Source: DASQHL01 sp963843685
GTDB lineage: Bacteria > Chloroflexota > Dehalococcoidia > DSTF01 > JACRBR01
Assembly (NCBI GenBank): GCA_963843685.1
Contig: CAWJLO010000010.1
Coordinates: 62,001 to 126,000 of the forward strand
Length of the DNA: 64,000 bases
Direction: 5' to 3'
Shown: piece by piece, positions 38,036 to 47,138 of the stretch
Position numbering within the stretch: the first letter of the stretch is position 1
How the letters are laid out: each line of letters begins with the position of its first letter
Translations under genes and position numbers: made by a program
The notes under the pieces: generated by a model
Told to the model about the DNA's origin: nothing
The model's database searches: none
The model's input: only the letters and a program-made list of their open reading frames with translations

Positions 38036-39374
38036 ATGACACTGCGCGCCGGCGCCGCTGAGGTCGTGACGACGCCGCCCGTCGGCACGCCGCTCGATGG
38101 CTACGGCGGCCGAGTCGGCGGCGCGGTCGGCGTGCACGACGACCTCCACGCCCGGGCGCTCGCGCTTGACGACGGCACGACGCAGGCGGCCATCGTCAGC
38201 GTCGACCTCGTCGGCATCGACCGCCGGCTCGTCGCCACGCATCCGCGAGCGCGCGGAGAAGGCCACCGGCATCCCCGCCGCGCACATCATGATCGCGGCC
38301 ACGCACACGCACGCGGGGCCGGCGGGACTGCGCCGCGACCTCGACGAACCGCTGACGGAGATGATGGCGCGCACGGTCGCCGGCGCGATCGAGGCGGCGC
38401 ACCGCTCGCTGCGGCCGGCGGTGCTGAAAGCGGGGCGCGGCAGCGTCGACAGCGTCAGCCAGAACCGTCGCGACCCCGCCGGGCCGTTCGACGACGCGAT
38501 GCGCGTGCTCCTCTTCGATTCACCCGACCCGCGCGACGGCGCGATCGCATCGGTCGTGAACTTCGCCTGCCACCCGACTGTGCTCTTCGGCACGAACATG
38601 CTGATCTCGGCCGACTACCCCGGCCACGCCATCCGCACCGTCCAGGGCGTGCTCGGCGCCGCGCCGGTGCTCTTCCTTAACGGCGCTTGCGGCGACGTCA
38701 ATCCGGCCTGGATCGAGCAGCGCCACGACGAGGCGCACCGCGTCGGCACGATCGTCGGCTCGGAGGCGGCGCGACGGCTGCAGGAGCTGCGCCCGCTCGG
38801 CAACCAGCACAAGGTGTGGACGATCCGCTGGGACGAGCTGTCCGACAAGCCGGTGACCTCCGGCGAGCTGGTCGAGCCCCGGATCCGCGTGCTGAGCCGC
38901 AACGTCGCGGTGCCGCTGCGCCGGCTGGAACCGCCCGAGTGGTACGACGCCCGCATGTCGGCGTTGGAGCGTCAGCGAGAGTCAACGGACGAGGGCGACG
39001 CCGAGGCGATGCGGCGCGTGATGGAGCAGATCGTGCGCTTCCGGACGGAGCGCGGCGTCGCCGAGCGGATCCAGACCGGCGGCGAACAGCGATTCGCCCA
39101 CCCCGAGGTCCAGGCCATCGGCCTCGGCCGGGGCTGCGTGGTCCTCGGCCTGCCCGGCGAGTTCTTCGTCGAGACAGGGCGCGCGATCCAGGAGGCGGCG
39201 GCGATGCCGCACCTGCTCGTCGCGTGTTATGCAAACCACTACGTCGGCTACCTCGTGCCAAAGCACTCCTTCGACGAAGGCGGCTACGAGCCGGGCGTGG
39301 CGATGCTGGGCGAAAGCGCGGAAGAGACGCTGCGGCTCGCCGCCATCGACGTTCTTCGTGAGATCGGCGCCTGA
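38036..39374 (+). CDS. Neutral/alkaline ceramidase-like hydrolase, one frame change
   Basis: About 445 residues when one extra base near 38243 is removed. The N-terminus (GAAEVVTTPPVGTPLDGYG) and IMIAATHTHAGP near residue 85, then VVNFACHPTVLFG, are the metal-binding patterns of neutral ceramidase-like proteins; a second part ends VACYANHYVGYLVPKHSFDEGGYE trimmed here as ANHYVGYLVP and EGGYE. It is shorter than true neutral ceramidases (about 700) and lacks a signal peptide, so it belongs to the short intracellular relatives of unknown substrate. Confidence 0.75.
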
Positions 39375-39401
39375 TTCGCTTTCCGAACCCGCGCCAGCCC
39401 G

Positions 39402-39407
39402 TAGAAT
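39402..39407 (+). promoter_or_regulatory. -10 element TAGAAT six bases before the PIG-L gene
   Basis: TAGAAT-GGCCCC-ATG: the expected transcription start coincides with the start codon, and no ribosome site is present. No clear -35. Confidence 0.45.
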
Positions 39408-39413
39408 GGCCCC

Positions 39414-40229
39414 ATGAAGCGCGTCCTGGTCTGTGAAGCGCACGGCGACGACATGGAGTTCTTCGCCGGCGGCACCATCGCGAAGTTCTGCGGCCTCGGC
39501 CACGAGGTGACGCTCGTCGCCGCGACGGACAACGACAAGGGCTCGTTCGAGCTGACCGCCGAGCAGATGCGGGCCGTGCGTGACAAGGAGCTGAACGGCG
39601 CCGCGCGCGTGCTCGGCGTCAAGAACGTGATCGCGCTCGGTTACTCGGACGGCGATCTCGCCTACGACCCGACGCCGGACAAGCTCCGCGGCCAGTTCAT
39701 GCGCATCATCCGCGAGGTGAAGCCGGACATCGTGATGACGTGGGACCCCTTCACGCCCTACGAGGGTCACCCGGACCATCGCGCCGTCGCCGTGGCGGCG
39801 AGCGAGGCGGCCAGCTTCTCGCACCTTCCGCTCTACTACCCGGAGCAGATCGAGGAGGGCCTCCAGCCGCACTACGTCGGCGAGTCCTGGTTCTTCGCGA
39901 AGTCGCCCCGCGACCAGAACAAGTATGTCAACATCGACGACTGGATCGAGAAGAAGATCGAGGCGCTCTGGCAGCACGAGGCGCAGATGGTGCTGACGAT
40001 CGCCGACATGCAGCACCACCTCAAGGCGTCCGGCCTCAGCGTGCCGTGGCTCGCGGAGCTGGACCCGCACGACTACCATGAGACGATCGCGCGCCGCATG
40101 AGGACCGCAGCACACGCCGTCGCCGACCGTTCCGGGCTGGGTTGCACCTTCGCTGAAGGGTTCCGGCGCACGCGGTTCGGCGGCATCGAGTCGCTGGCGA
40201 AGGGCCAAACCATTCCGGAGGACGTCTAG
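39414..40229 (+). CDS. PIG-L/LmbE-family deacetylase
   Basis: 271 residues. The zinc motif EAHGDDMEF (H-x-D-D) is at residues 8-16 and the partner HPDHRAV near residue 122. The family removes acetyl from N-acetylglucosamine-type substrates, including mycothiol and bacillithiol precursors. Several DinB-fold proteins, some of which use such thiols, occur in this window, which is suggestive only. The isomerase/HAD frame begins right after its stop codon. Confidence 0.88.
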   Translation: MKRVLVCEAHGDDMEFFAGGTIAKFCGLGHEVTLVAATDNDKGSFELTAEQMRAVRDKELNGAARVLGVKNVIALGYSDGDLAYDPTPDKLRGQFMRIIREVKPDIVMTWDPFTPYEGHPDHRAVAVAASEAASFSHLPLYYPEQIEEGLQPHYVGESWFFAKSPRDQNKYVNIDDWIEKKIEALWQHEAQMVLTIADMQHHLKASGLSVPWLAELDPHDYHETIARRMRTAAHAVADRSGLGCTFAEGFRRTRFGGIESLAKGQTIPEDV

Positions 40230-41948
40230 GTGAAGCTCGGCTGCAGCTCCTGGTCGTATCACACGGCGTTTCGAGCCGGACGGATCGACCTCCGCGAGTT
40301 CCTGCGTATCTGCGCCGAAGACCTGGAGGTGGACGGCGTCGAACTGGTCGACCTCCACTTCCCGACGACCGACCCGGTCTACCTGCGCGACATCAAGAAG
40401 CTCTGCACGGACCTGGGGCTCACCATCAGCGGCGTCGCCGTCAGCAATGACTTCGGGCCCGACGAGCGCCGCGAGCGTGAGACCCAGAAGGTGCAGCAGT
40501 GGTGCGACATCGCCGCGTACCTGGGCGCGCCGATCGTGCGCGTCTTCGCCGGATGGCTGCCGTCGCAGCCCGCGCCGCCGGAAGTCGAGCAGGGGCGGAT
40601 CCTCGGCGCGCTGCGTCGCGTCTTCAAGCAGCGGCCCCCTGACGGGCGTCGCGTGTGGTCCGACGTGACGTGGTCGCTCCGTCAGTGCGCCGACCACGCG
40701 GCCGAGCGCGGCGTCGTGCTGGCGCTGCAGAACAACCGCCACGACGGCCTCGTCGGCACGGCCCCGCAGATCCGTCAGTGCCTCCACGACGTCGGGTCAC
40801 CGTGGCTGCGGGCGTGCCTCGACCCGGGCGACCTGGTCGACCGCATCGGGTTGGACGAGACGCTCGGCCGTGTCGTGCAGGTGCACGCGCGAATGCGCGA
40901 CGTGGCCGAAGACGGCGGCGAGCGGCAGGCGCGCTGGCCCGAGATCCTGCGGATGTTGCACCTTGCCCGCTACCGCGGCTTCGTCCACATCGACTACGAA
41001 GGCGTAGAGGAGCCCGAGACGGCCGTGCCCCGCGCGGCGCGCTACATGCGCGAATTGATCCTGCTCACGCAGCGGCAGCAGTTCCTCCCCCCGCCAACGC
41101 CGGACGTTGAGCGTGCGGGCAACGGCTCGTGGGTCGATCGTGAGACGCCCCGTCGACACAGAGGCGTCCGTCGCGCGGTGACCATACGGGCCGTCATCTT
41201 CGACCTCGGGCACACCATCTGGGACATCGGCCCGCAACGCGGCGCGCTCGAACTGGCGTACGCACATATGCGCGCCACCCTCGTCGAGCGGCTGGGGCGC
41301 GACGACCTGCCCGCCGCGGCGGCGTTGCAGATCGCCGTGCGTGACGTCCTCCGCGACGCCTCCGAGACCTACTTCACCAACGGCGACCACGTCGACCAGC
41401 CACCGTCATGGACCTGGATCGACCAGGGCTGCCGCGCACTCGGGCTCGAACTCGACCGGGCGCTGCTCCTGGAGGTCACTCCGCCGCTCTTCGCGACGGA
41501 GATCGACAGCCTGATCTGCGCCGAGGGCACGCGCGACGCGCTCGTGGACCTGAGCGCGACCTACCGGCTCGGCTGCGTGACCAACACGCTCGCCGATACG
41601 CCGGCGATCCGCACGATGCTTCGCAACCACGGGATGGAAGAGCTGATGGGCAGCGTCGTCGTCTCCGCCGACGAGGGATGGCGCAAGCCGCACCCGTCGT
41701 TGTTCGAGAAAGCCATGCGCGAACTGGGCGCCACGCCCGCGGAGTCCGTCTTCGTCGGCGACAGCCCGCTGCACGACATCGCCGGCGCGAAGGCGGTGGG
41801 GATGCGGGCCGTGCTGACGCGGCAGTACGTGCAGCGCCCGCTCGACGGTTCGACGCCCGCGCCCGACGCCGTCATCGACCACGTGCGCGAACTGCGCGAC
41901 GTCGTGCGTCGCCTGGACGAGGGGCGCGCGCCGGATTCAGAGTCTTAG
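40230..41948 (+). CDS. Sugar-phosphate isomerase/epimerase-like domain joined to a HAD hydrolase
   Basis: A single frame of 572 residues. Residues 1-285 are a xylose-isomerase-like TIM barrel (GCSSWSYHTAF, DGVELVDLHFP, ALQNNRHDG, FVHIDYEG). Residues 317-572 are a HAD phosphatase: VIFDLGHTIWD (motif I with Asp), TNTLADTPAIR, KPHPSLFEKA and VGDSPLHDIAGAK. The linker passes through CCCCCC at 41087-41092; one base fewer or more there would end the barrel gene at 41110 and leave the HAD gene starting at a GTG at 41178. So this may be two genes. Starts with GTG right after the PIG-L stop. Confidence 0.75.
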   Translation: MKLGCSSWSYHTAFRAGRIDLREFLRICAEDLEVDGVELVDLHFPTTDPVYLRDIKKLCTDLGLTISGVAVSNDFGPDERRERETQKVQQWCDIAAYLGAPIVRVFAGWLPSQPAPPEVEQGRILGALRRVFKQRPPDGRRVWSDVTWSLRQCADHAAERGVVLALQNNRHDGLVGTAPQIRQCLHDVGSPWLRACLDPGDLVDRIGLDETLGRVVQVHARMRDVAEDGGERQARWPEILRMLHLARYRGFVHIDYEGVEEPETAVPRAARYMRELILLTQRQQFLPPPTPDVERAGNGSWVDRETPRRHRGVRRAVTIRAVIFDLGHTIWDIGPQRGALELAYAHMRATLVERLGRDDLPAAAALQIAVRDVLRDASETYFTNGDHVDQPPSWTWIDQGCRALGLELDRALLLEVTPPLFATEIDSLICAEGTRDALVDLSATYRLGCVTNTLADTPAIRTMLRNHGMEELMGSVVVSADEGWRKPHPSLFEKAMRELGATPAESVFVGDSPLHDIAGAKAVGMRAVLTRQYVQRPLDGSTPAPDAVIDHVRELRDVVRRLDEGRAPDSES

Positions 41949-43129
41949 CCGCGAATGCGCTCGTTCGCGGGGCGAGCGAGCGGGTTGACGGCGCGCGGAC
42001 CGGCCTTGGCCATGTCCTCGCGTTCCCGTTTCGCGCTTTCCAGGTCGGCGTCGGCGCTCTCGAGCAGATCACGCGCTGACGTGCCGTCTTCGGGGAAACA
42101 GACGATGGCGACGGAGGCCTTCAGCGGCTCGGGCGAGCCGTCGCCCCCGAATACCGACACCTGCGACAGGCTGGCGAGCAGCCGCGTCGTCACGGAGACG
42201 GCGGCCGCGCGATTCGTCTCCGGGAGCAGCACCGCGAACTCGTCGTCGCCGAGCCGTGCGACGATCTCCGGCGGTGAGACCGCCTCAGCCAGGCTGACGG
42301 CGGCGCTGCGCAGAAGGCGGTCGCCCATCGACTGCCCGTAGCGCGCGTTGAACGCGCCGAAATCGTCGAGGTCGATGACGACGACGGACAGCGTCTTGGC
42401 GTAGCGGCCGCAGCGCACGAGTTCCGACTCGATCGCCTCGCCGATGTAGCGCCTGTTGTAGACCCAGGTAACGGGATCGATGTCGTTGAAGCGCGCGGTG
42501 TCTTCCTGCGTGGCGATGTCCCGCATCGCCAGCGTGAAGTGCCCGACGAGCAGCTCGACGATCTCCGCATCGATGTCCGTCTTCGGGAAGCCGAACACCA
42601 CCATGCCGTACGGCTCGCCCTCGACCAGCATCGGGACGAGCGCCACCTTCTTGATCCCGAGCTTCTCCTCGGCCGCGGCCACCGTCTCGGGTGGGAGCGT
42701 GTCGCCCCAGAAGTCGCTCATGGAGTCGCGGATCACGACCTCGCCACCATCGATGACGAGGCGGCGGAAGTGATTCATCGGCATGTCAAACTCAAGCGCC
42801 GTGAGGTCCTCCTGGAAGGCCTCCATCGCCTTCTCCAGGTTTGGTTCGACGATCCCCTCGAGCGGCGACGCGGAGAGCACGTCGCGCTTCTTGTCCAGCA
42901 CGAGCGGGTAGACGAAGACGGCCTCCGTGACCGCGGGCGACTGTTCGATGAAGGCGCCGACGATCTCGTGCCCGCTGCCGGCGCTGTGGAGAAAGAGCGA
43001 CAGGATGACGAGGTCGAACAGACGCCCCTCACGCCCCGCGGGCCGCGACGTGTCCAGCGACTCGATCGCCACGAAGGGCTCCGGCGCCCTCTTCATCTTC
43101 TCTTCCTTCTTCGGCGATAGCCAGCGCAT
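41945..43129 (-). CDS. GAF-like plus GGDEF-domain signalling protein with altered motif
   Basis: 394 residues. Residues 30-205 look like a GAF-type sensor (VALVPMLVEGEPYGMVVFGF). The last 190 residues are a diguanylate-cyclase domain: DPVTWVYNRRYIGEAIESEL, VVVIDLDDFGAFNARYGQ with the metal aspartates, and RLGDDEFAVLLP where the signature GGDEF is changed to GDDEF. No RxxD inhibitory site precedes it. Loss of the second glycine may mean it binds rather than makes cyclic di-GMP. The ATG at 43129 uses GGAGGAG at the end of the upstream gene; the pair is co-transcribed. Confidence 0.85.
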   Translation of the reverse strand: MRWLSPKKEEKMKRAPEPFVAIESLDTSRPAGREGRLFDLVILSLFLHSAGSGHEIVGAFIEQSPAVTEAVFVYPLVLDKKRDVLSASPLEGIVEPNLEKAMEAFQEDLTALEFDMPMNHFRRLVIDGGEVVIRDSMSDFWGDTLPPETVAAAEEKLGIKKVALVPMLVEGEPYGMVVFGFPKTDIDAEIVELLVGHFTLAMRDIATQEDTARFNDIDPVTWVYNRRYIGEAIESELVRCGRYAKTLSVVVIDLDDFGAFNARYGQSMGDRLLRSAAVSLAEAVSPPEIVARLGDDEFAVLLPETNRAAAVSVTTRLLASLSQVSVFGGDGSPEPLKASVAIVCFPEDGTSARDLLESADADLESAKREREDMAKAGPRAVNPLARPANERIRG

Positions 43130-43138
43130 ATACGGCTG

Positions 43139-44140
43139 CTACTCCTCCGCCAGTTTCACGACCATCGTGGTCTCGTTGTGAACCTCCACCTTCGCCTCGC
43201 GCGACATCGCGCGCGCGACGGCTGTACGCAGCAACTCCGGGTCCAGCTCGTGCACCATCTCGATCGAGATGATGGCGACGCCGTTGCTGTAACTCAGCAG
43301 CGACATGTCGCGCACGCCGTCCATGCCAAGCAGGGCGCGGTGCAGCGGCACCAGGTCGACGCCCCGGCGCTTGTCCTCGACGGTGACGCGGTACGTCCTC
43401 GGCAGCAGGTCGAATCCCCGCTTCGGCGGCGCCTCACCGGCGTCCGGCGCGGCTGCATCCTCAACGTCTTCGACGAGGTGCTCCGCCGTCGCCGTCATCG
43501 GCGTGGGGTTGCGAAATACGGGGCGCGGCGGCTGGCCCAGAGGCAGACGCGGCAGCCGCGGCGAGTCGTCCCAGTCCTCTTCGTCCTGCGGCGCCTCTCG
43601 GCGGGCTGGCGCCGACGCGCTGGCGATGGCGTACGCGGCATCGACGCGCGCCTGCAGTTCGCGCAGCATCCCCTGCATCGCCGCCACCTCCTGCTGCAGC
43701 GCGTGCACCTCGGCGGTCCAGCGCCCGTCAGCGGAAGGCTCGGCCGGTGCCGGCTCCGGCTCGGGCGCGTGGATCGGCCGCGGCACGACGACAGGCGCAA
43801 CGGCTTCCTCGGCCGGCATCTCGATCTCGGGAACGTCAGCCTCTTCGCCGTGAGACGCCTCGGCCTCCTTTGCGGCGCGGGCCTCGGCGACGCGGCGGAT
43901 CGTGGCCTCGATGAGATCCTCGTCGACGGCCGGCGCGGCGTGGCCCTCGCTGGGCCCCGGCCAGGCGTCCACAGCGGCGACGGCCGGATCCTCAGCTTGC
44001 GGCGTCTCTGGCTCGGCGGGATCCGCCCCGTCCGGCTCGACGACCGCACCGGCTTCGTCTGTGGCTTCGCGCGCGGCCTTGGCCTCGGCCACGCGGCGGA
44101 TTGTCGCTTCGATCAGGTCTTCTTCAGGTTCATTGCTCAT
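43139..44140 (-). CDS. Uncharacterised protein with two copies of a DLIEATIRRVAEA motif
   Basis: 333 residues from the ATG at 44140 (GGGAG upstream). EDLIEATIRRVAEAKAARE near residue 7 is repeated as EDLIEATIRRVAEARAAKE near residue 74, separated by an acidic Ala/Pro/Glu linker. A coiled stretch (ALQQEVAAMQGMLRELQARV) follows, then a folded C-terminal domain of about 90 residues (YRVTVEDKRRGVDLVPLHRA, VAIISIEMVHELDPELL) with a beta-alpha-beta look. Not a family I recognise. Co-transcribed nine bases before the GGDEF protein, so probably in the same signalling pathway. Confidence 0.6.
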   Translation of the reverse strand: MSNEPEEDLIEATIRRVAEAKAAREATDEAGAVVEPDGADPAEPETPQAEDPAVAAVDAWPGPSEGHAAPAVDEDLIEATIRRVAEARAAKEAEASHGEEADVPEIEMPAEEAVAPVVVPRPIHAPEPEPAPAEPSADGRWTAEVHALQQEVAAMQGMLRELQARVDAAYAIASASAPARREAPQDEEDWDDSPRLPRLPLGQPPRPVFRNPTPMTATAEHLVEDVEDAAAPDAGEAPPKRGFDLLPRTYRVTVEDKRRGVDLVPLHRALLGMDGVRDMSLLSYSNGVAIISIEMVHELDPELLRTAVARAMSREAKVEVHNETTMVVKLAEE

Positions 44141-44296
44141 GCGCGCACTCCCCAAGGCGGCCCCCGGCCACCACCCTCAACTAGTTCTCGGCAGATCGCG
44201 TAGGGAACTACACGTACAGGCAGCCTCATTCCCGCCTCATCAGCCGATTCCGGCCGCGGCGGCGCCGGACCCGCCCCACACCGGGAAAGCCCACGC

Positions 44297-44302
44297 TACA
44301 AT
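44297..44302 (+). promoter_or_regulatory. -10 element TACAAT before aroQ
   Basis: TACAAT ends eight bases before the aroQ ATG with no ribosome site between. No -35 match is visible. Confidence 0.45.
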
Positions 44303-44310
44303 GGCGGGCG

Positions 44311-44751
44311 ATGCGCCTTCTGCTGATCAACGGCCCGAATCTGAACACGCTGGGCACGCGCGAGCCCCACATCTACGGCACGACCACGCTCCCCGAGATC
44401 GAGCGGATGGTGTCTGAGCGCGCTGCGGGCATGGGGGCTGAGGTCCGCGCGTTCCAATCGAACGCCGTCGGGGCCATCATCGACTGGCTCCAGAACGAGC
44501 AATCTGGCGCCGACGGCCTGATCATCAACGCCGGGTCGCTGACCCACGAGAGCATCGCCCTCAGGGACGCCGTCGCGGGCTCCGGGCTGCCGGCGATCGA
44601 GGTGCACATCTCCAACGTCTGGAAGCGGGAGGAGTTCCGCCACCATTCGCTGCTGTCCCCCGTCGTCAATGGCGCGATCGTCGGTCTCGGGGTCCAGGGC
44701 TACGGGCTGGCCGTCGAAGCGCTCGTCACCATCCTCAAAGGCGTCGAGTAG
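44311..44751 (+). CDS. aroQ: Type II 3-dehydroquinate dehydratase
   Basis: 146 residues, exactly family length. Third step of the shikimate pathway. LLINGPNLNTLGTREPHIYG at the N-terminus holds the catalytic Arg and Tyr; INAGSLTHES replaces the common NPGAYTHTS but keeps the catalytic His; EVHISNVWKREEFRHHS carries the substrate-binding Arg/His. Fifteen bases before the peptidase gene; aroQ-pepP/Q-efp is a familiar bacterial order. Confidence 0.95.
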   Translation: MRLLLINGPNLNTLGTREPHIYGTTTLPEIERMVSERAAGMGAEVRAFQSNAVGAIIDWLQNEQSGADGLIINAGSLTHESIALRDAVAGSGLPAIEVHISNVWKREEFRHHSLLSPVVNGAIVGLGVQGYGLAVEALVTILKGVE

Positions 44752-44766
44752 CAAAGGGATCGACGA

Positions 44767-45852
44767 ATGAAGGACCGCGTCACGCGACTGCGCCGCGCGC
44801 TCGAGAAGCACGAGCTGGACGGCGCGCTGATCTCCAACGCGCAGAACCGCCGCTACCTCAGCGGCTTCACCGGCTCGGCCGGCTACCTGCTCGTGACCCC
44901 GGACGACGCCATCATCGCGACGGACTTCCGCTACTACGAGCAGAGCGCGACGCAGGCGCCGGACTTCCGCCTGCACAAGGTGGCGGGAGGCTTCGACGTC
45001 TGGGCGCCGGCGCTCTTCGCCGGCCTCGGCGGTAAGAAGGTGGCGTTCGAGGCGAACGACATGACCTTCGCCACCCACCAGCAGTTCAAGAAGACGATCG
45101 CGGCGCTGCCGGAGCCCGAACGGCCGGCGCTCGTGCCGACGCCGAACCTCGTTGAGTCGCTGCGGCTGTTCAAGGAGCCCGAGGAGGTCGTCGCGCTGCA
45201 GAAGGCCGTCGACCTGGGCGACGCCGCCTGCACGTACGTGATGGAGCGCGTCGAACCGGGCTGGACCGAGAAGCAGGTGGCTTGGGAGATCGAGAAGTAC
45301 ATCCGTGAGCACGGGGGCGACGGCCTGTCGTTCGACACGATCGTCGCCGGCGGGCCGTGGGGCGCCATGCCGCACGCCTACCCGCGCGACCGCAAGCTGG
45401 AGAAGGGCGAGGGCGTCGTCATCGACATGGGCTGCGACGTCGACGGCTACATGTCCGACCTGACGCGCACCATCTTCCTCGGCAAGCCGGACGACCAGTT
45501 CCGCAAGATCTACGACATCGTCCTCACGGCGCAGCTCACGGCCGAGGAGATGGTGAAGCCCGGCATGACGGGCGAAGAGTGCCACATGATCGCCCACAAC
45601 GTGATCGACGCGGCCGGCTACGGCGAGACCTTCGGCCACGGCCTCGGCCACGGCATCGGCCTGCAGGTGCACGAGGCGCCGCGGGTCGCGCGCACGTCGA
45701 CGGACGAGTTGAAGGACAACATGGTCTTCACCATCGAGCCCGGGATCTACGTCACCGGCTGGGGCGGCGTGCGCATCGAGGACATGGTGGTGCTGGAGAA
45801 CGGCAAGCCCCGCGTGATGAGTAAGGCGCCGAAGCTGCAGTTCGCCGGCTAA
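44767..45852 (+). CDS. M24 Xaa-Pro aminopeptidase
   Basis: 361 residues. Creatinase-type N-terminal domain, then the pita-bread metalloprotease fold. The five metal ligands can be seen: two Asp in DMGCDVDGYMSDLTR, His in GHGLGHGIGLQVHE, and two Glu in TIEPGIYV and RIEDMVV. Cleaves the N-terminal residue before proline in the cytoplasm. Lies between aroQ and efp. Confidence 0.93.
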   Translation: MKDRVTRLRRALEKHELDGALISNAQNRRYLSGFTGSAGYLLVTPDDAIIATDFRYYEQSATQAPDFRLHKVAGGFDVWAPALFAGLGGKKVAFEANDMTFATHQQFKKTIAALPEPERPALVPTPNLVESLRLFKEPEEVVALQKAVDLGDAACTYVMERVEPGWTEKQVAWEIEKYIREHGGDGLSFDTIVAGGPWGAMPHAYPRDRKLEKGEGVVIDMGCDVDGYMSDLTRTIFLGKPDDQFRKIYDIVLTAQLTAEEMVKPGMTGEECHMIAHNVIDAAGYGETFGHGLGHGIGLQVHEAPRVARTSTDELKDNMVFTIEPGIYVTGWGGVRIEDMVVLENGKPRVMSKAPKLQFAG

Positions 45853-45925
45853 GCCGCGTCTGGAACGAACCCCGCGCATTCGTTAGGTTGTTGGAAGCCA
45901 CACAGCACAAGAGGACGGTCTCTGC

Positions 45926-46483
45926 ATGATTTCGACGGGTGAGATGAAGCGCGGCGCGACCATCGAGCTGGATGGGCGCGTGTACCAGGTGATGGAGTTC
46001 AACCACATCAAGATGGGCCGCGGCTCTGCGCAGATGCGCATGAAGCTGCGCGACGTCCGCCGCGGCGACCTCATCGAGCGCACGTTCCAGGCCGGCGAGA
46101 AGTGGCCGCGCGTGCGCGTCGAGCGCGTCGCCATGCAGCTCTCCTACACCGAAGACGACATCATGTACTTCATGAACACGGAGACCTTCGACCAGGTGCC
46201 CCTGACGAAGGACCAGGTGGGCGACGCGAAGAGCTTCATCGCCGAGAACGGCACCTGCGACGTCCTCTTCCTCGGCGACGAGCCCATCGGCATCGAGCTG
46301 CCGGCATCCGTCGTGCTCAAGATCACGAAGTGCGACCCGGGCCTCAAGGGCGACACGGCGACCGGCGCCACGAAGCCGGCGGTGCTGGAGACCGGCCTCG
46401 TCGTCAACGTCCCCCTCTTCGTCAACGAGGGCGACAGCATCAAGGTCAACACCAGCACCGGCGAGTACCAGGAGCGCGCGTAG
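45926..46483 (+). CDS. efp: Translation elongation factor P with Arg at position 32
   Basis: 185 residues, three-domain EF-P. Relieves ribosome stalling at polyproline. MISTGEMKRGATIELDG starts the KOW-like domain; the loop that reaches the peptidyl centre reads HIKMGRGSAQ, with Arg32 at the tip where Lys is modified in E. coli; the C-terminal VNVPLFVNEGDSIKVNTSTG is the family signature. Arg32 is the residue that is rhamnosylated in EarP-containing proteobacteria, but no EarP gene is seen here. AGAGGA precedes the ATG. Confidence 0.95.
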   Translation: MISTGEMKRGATIELDGRVYQVMEFNHIKMGRGSAQMRMKLRDVRRGDLIERTFQAGEKWPRVRVERVAMQLSYTEDDIMYFMNTETFDQVPLTKDQVGDAKSFIAENGTCDVLFLGDEPIGIELPASVVLKITKCDPGLKGDTATGATKPAVLETGLVVNVPLFVNEGDSIKVNTSTGEYQERA

Positions 46484-46591
46484 CGCCGCGGAGCGCTAGC
46501 GCCAGATAGTGCGATCAGCGCGCTCGCCGACGACGATCACGGCCTACGATGAGCCGGAACCTCCGCCATCGGACTTCAGCTGCACTCGCGA

Positions 46592-47071
46592 CTACCTCGT
46601 GATCGCGCATCGGTACGATCGCGAACGGCGACCTTCGTCGTTGCTTCGTCCAATGTCCTGGGCACTGCGCCGCGCCTGAAGGTCGGCGAGGAAGCCGTCT
46701 CGATCGAGGACATCAATCGCGACGCTCCGCTCCGACGGCCTTCCACTTGCAAGCCGCTTCTCGAGAAACCGGAGCCGGATCTTTGTTCCATCAGGCACAG
46801 CACTCACGAGCGCGCTGAAGGGAATCTTGATTGCGTTGCGACCGTAGTTCACAAGGAGCGAGTCGACGCCCAGCGTTGCACCGGCCCGACGGGCCGGAGC
46901 CGATAGCTCCAGCGAGAGGAACGCCACCCCGCCGCCCACTGCACCAAACACAAACGAGGTCGACGACGGGCCGCCCAGTACGCTAACACCCGCGGCGACC
47001 ACCACACCGAACAGCAGTCGGCTTACCGGCGACGACGGCCAGATCCGTATCCGATAACGTCTCTCGGGCAC
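46592..47071 (-). CDS. Two-helix membrane protein with PH-like cytoplasmic domain
   Basis: 159 residues from the GTG at 47071, which has GGAGG at good spacing. Two hydrophobic segments (VSRLLFGVVVAAGVSVLGG and FVFGAVGGGVAFLSLEL) are followed by a compact beta-rich part (LGVDSLLVNYGRNAIKIPF, ALVSAVPDGTKIRLRF) like bacterial PH domains. Function unknown. Divergent from xseA. The 108 bases between efp and this gene show no signal. Confidence 0.6.
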   Translation of the reverse strand: MPERRYRIRIWPSSPVSRLLFGVVVAAGVSVLGGPSSTSFVFGAVGGGVAFLSLELSAPARRAGATLGVDSLLVNYGRNAIKIPFSALVSAVPDGTKIRLRFLEKRLASGRPSERSVAIDVLDRDGFLADLQARRSAQDIGRSNDEGRRSRSYRCAITR

Positions 47072-47138
47072 CGCATCCTCCCTGGGAATCGGATACTCCG
47101 CATTGCGCTGATTCGCGCATATGTTCGACAATGCCCGC

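Noticed and set aside
38007..38039. Ten-codon leader peptide overlapping the ceramidase-like start (ATGA)
   Set aside because: No ribosome site and too short to judge; the ATGA junction can occur by chance.
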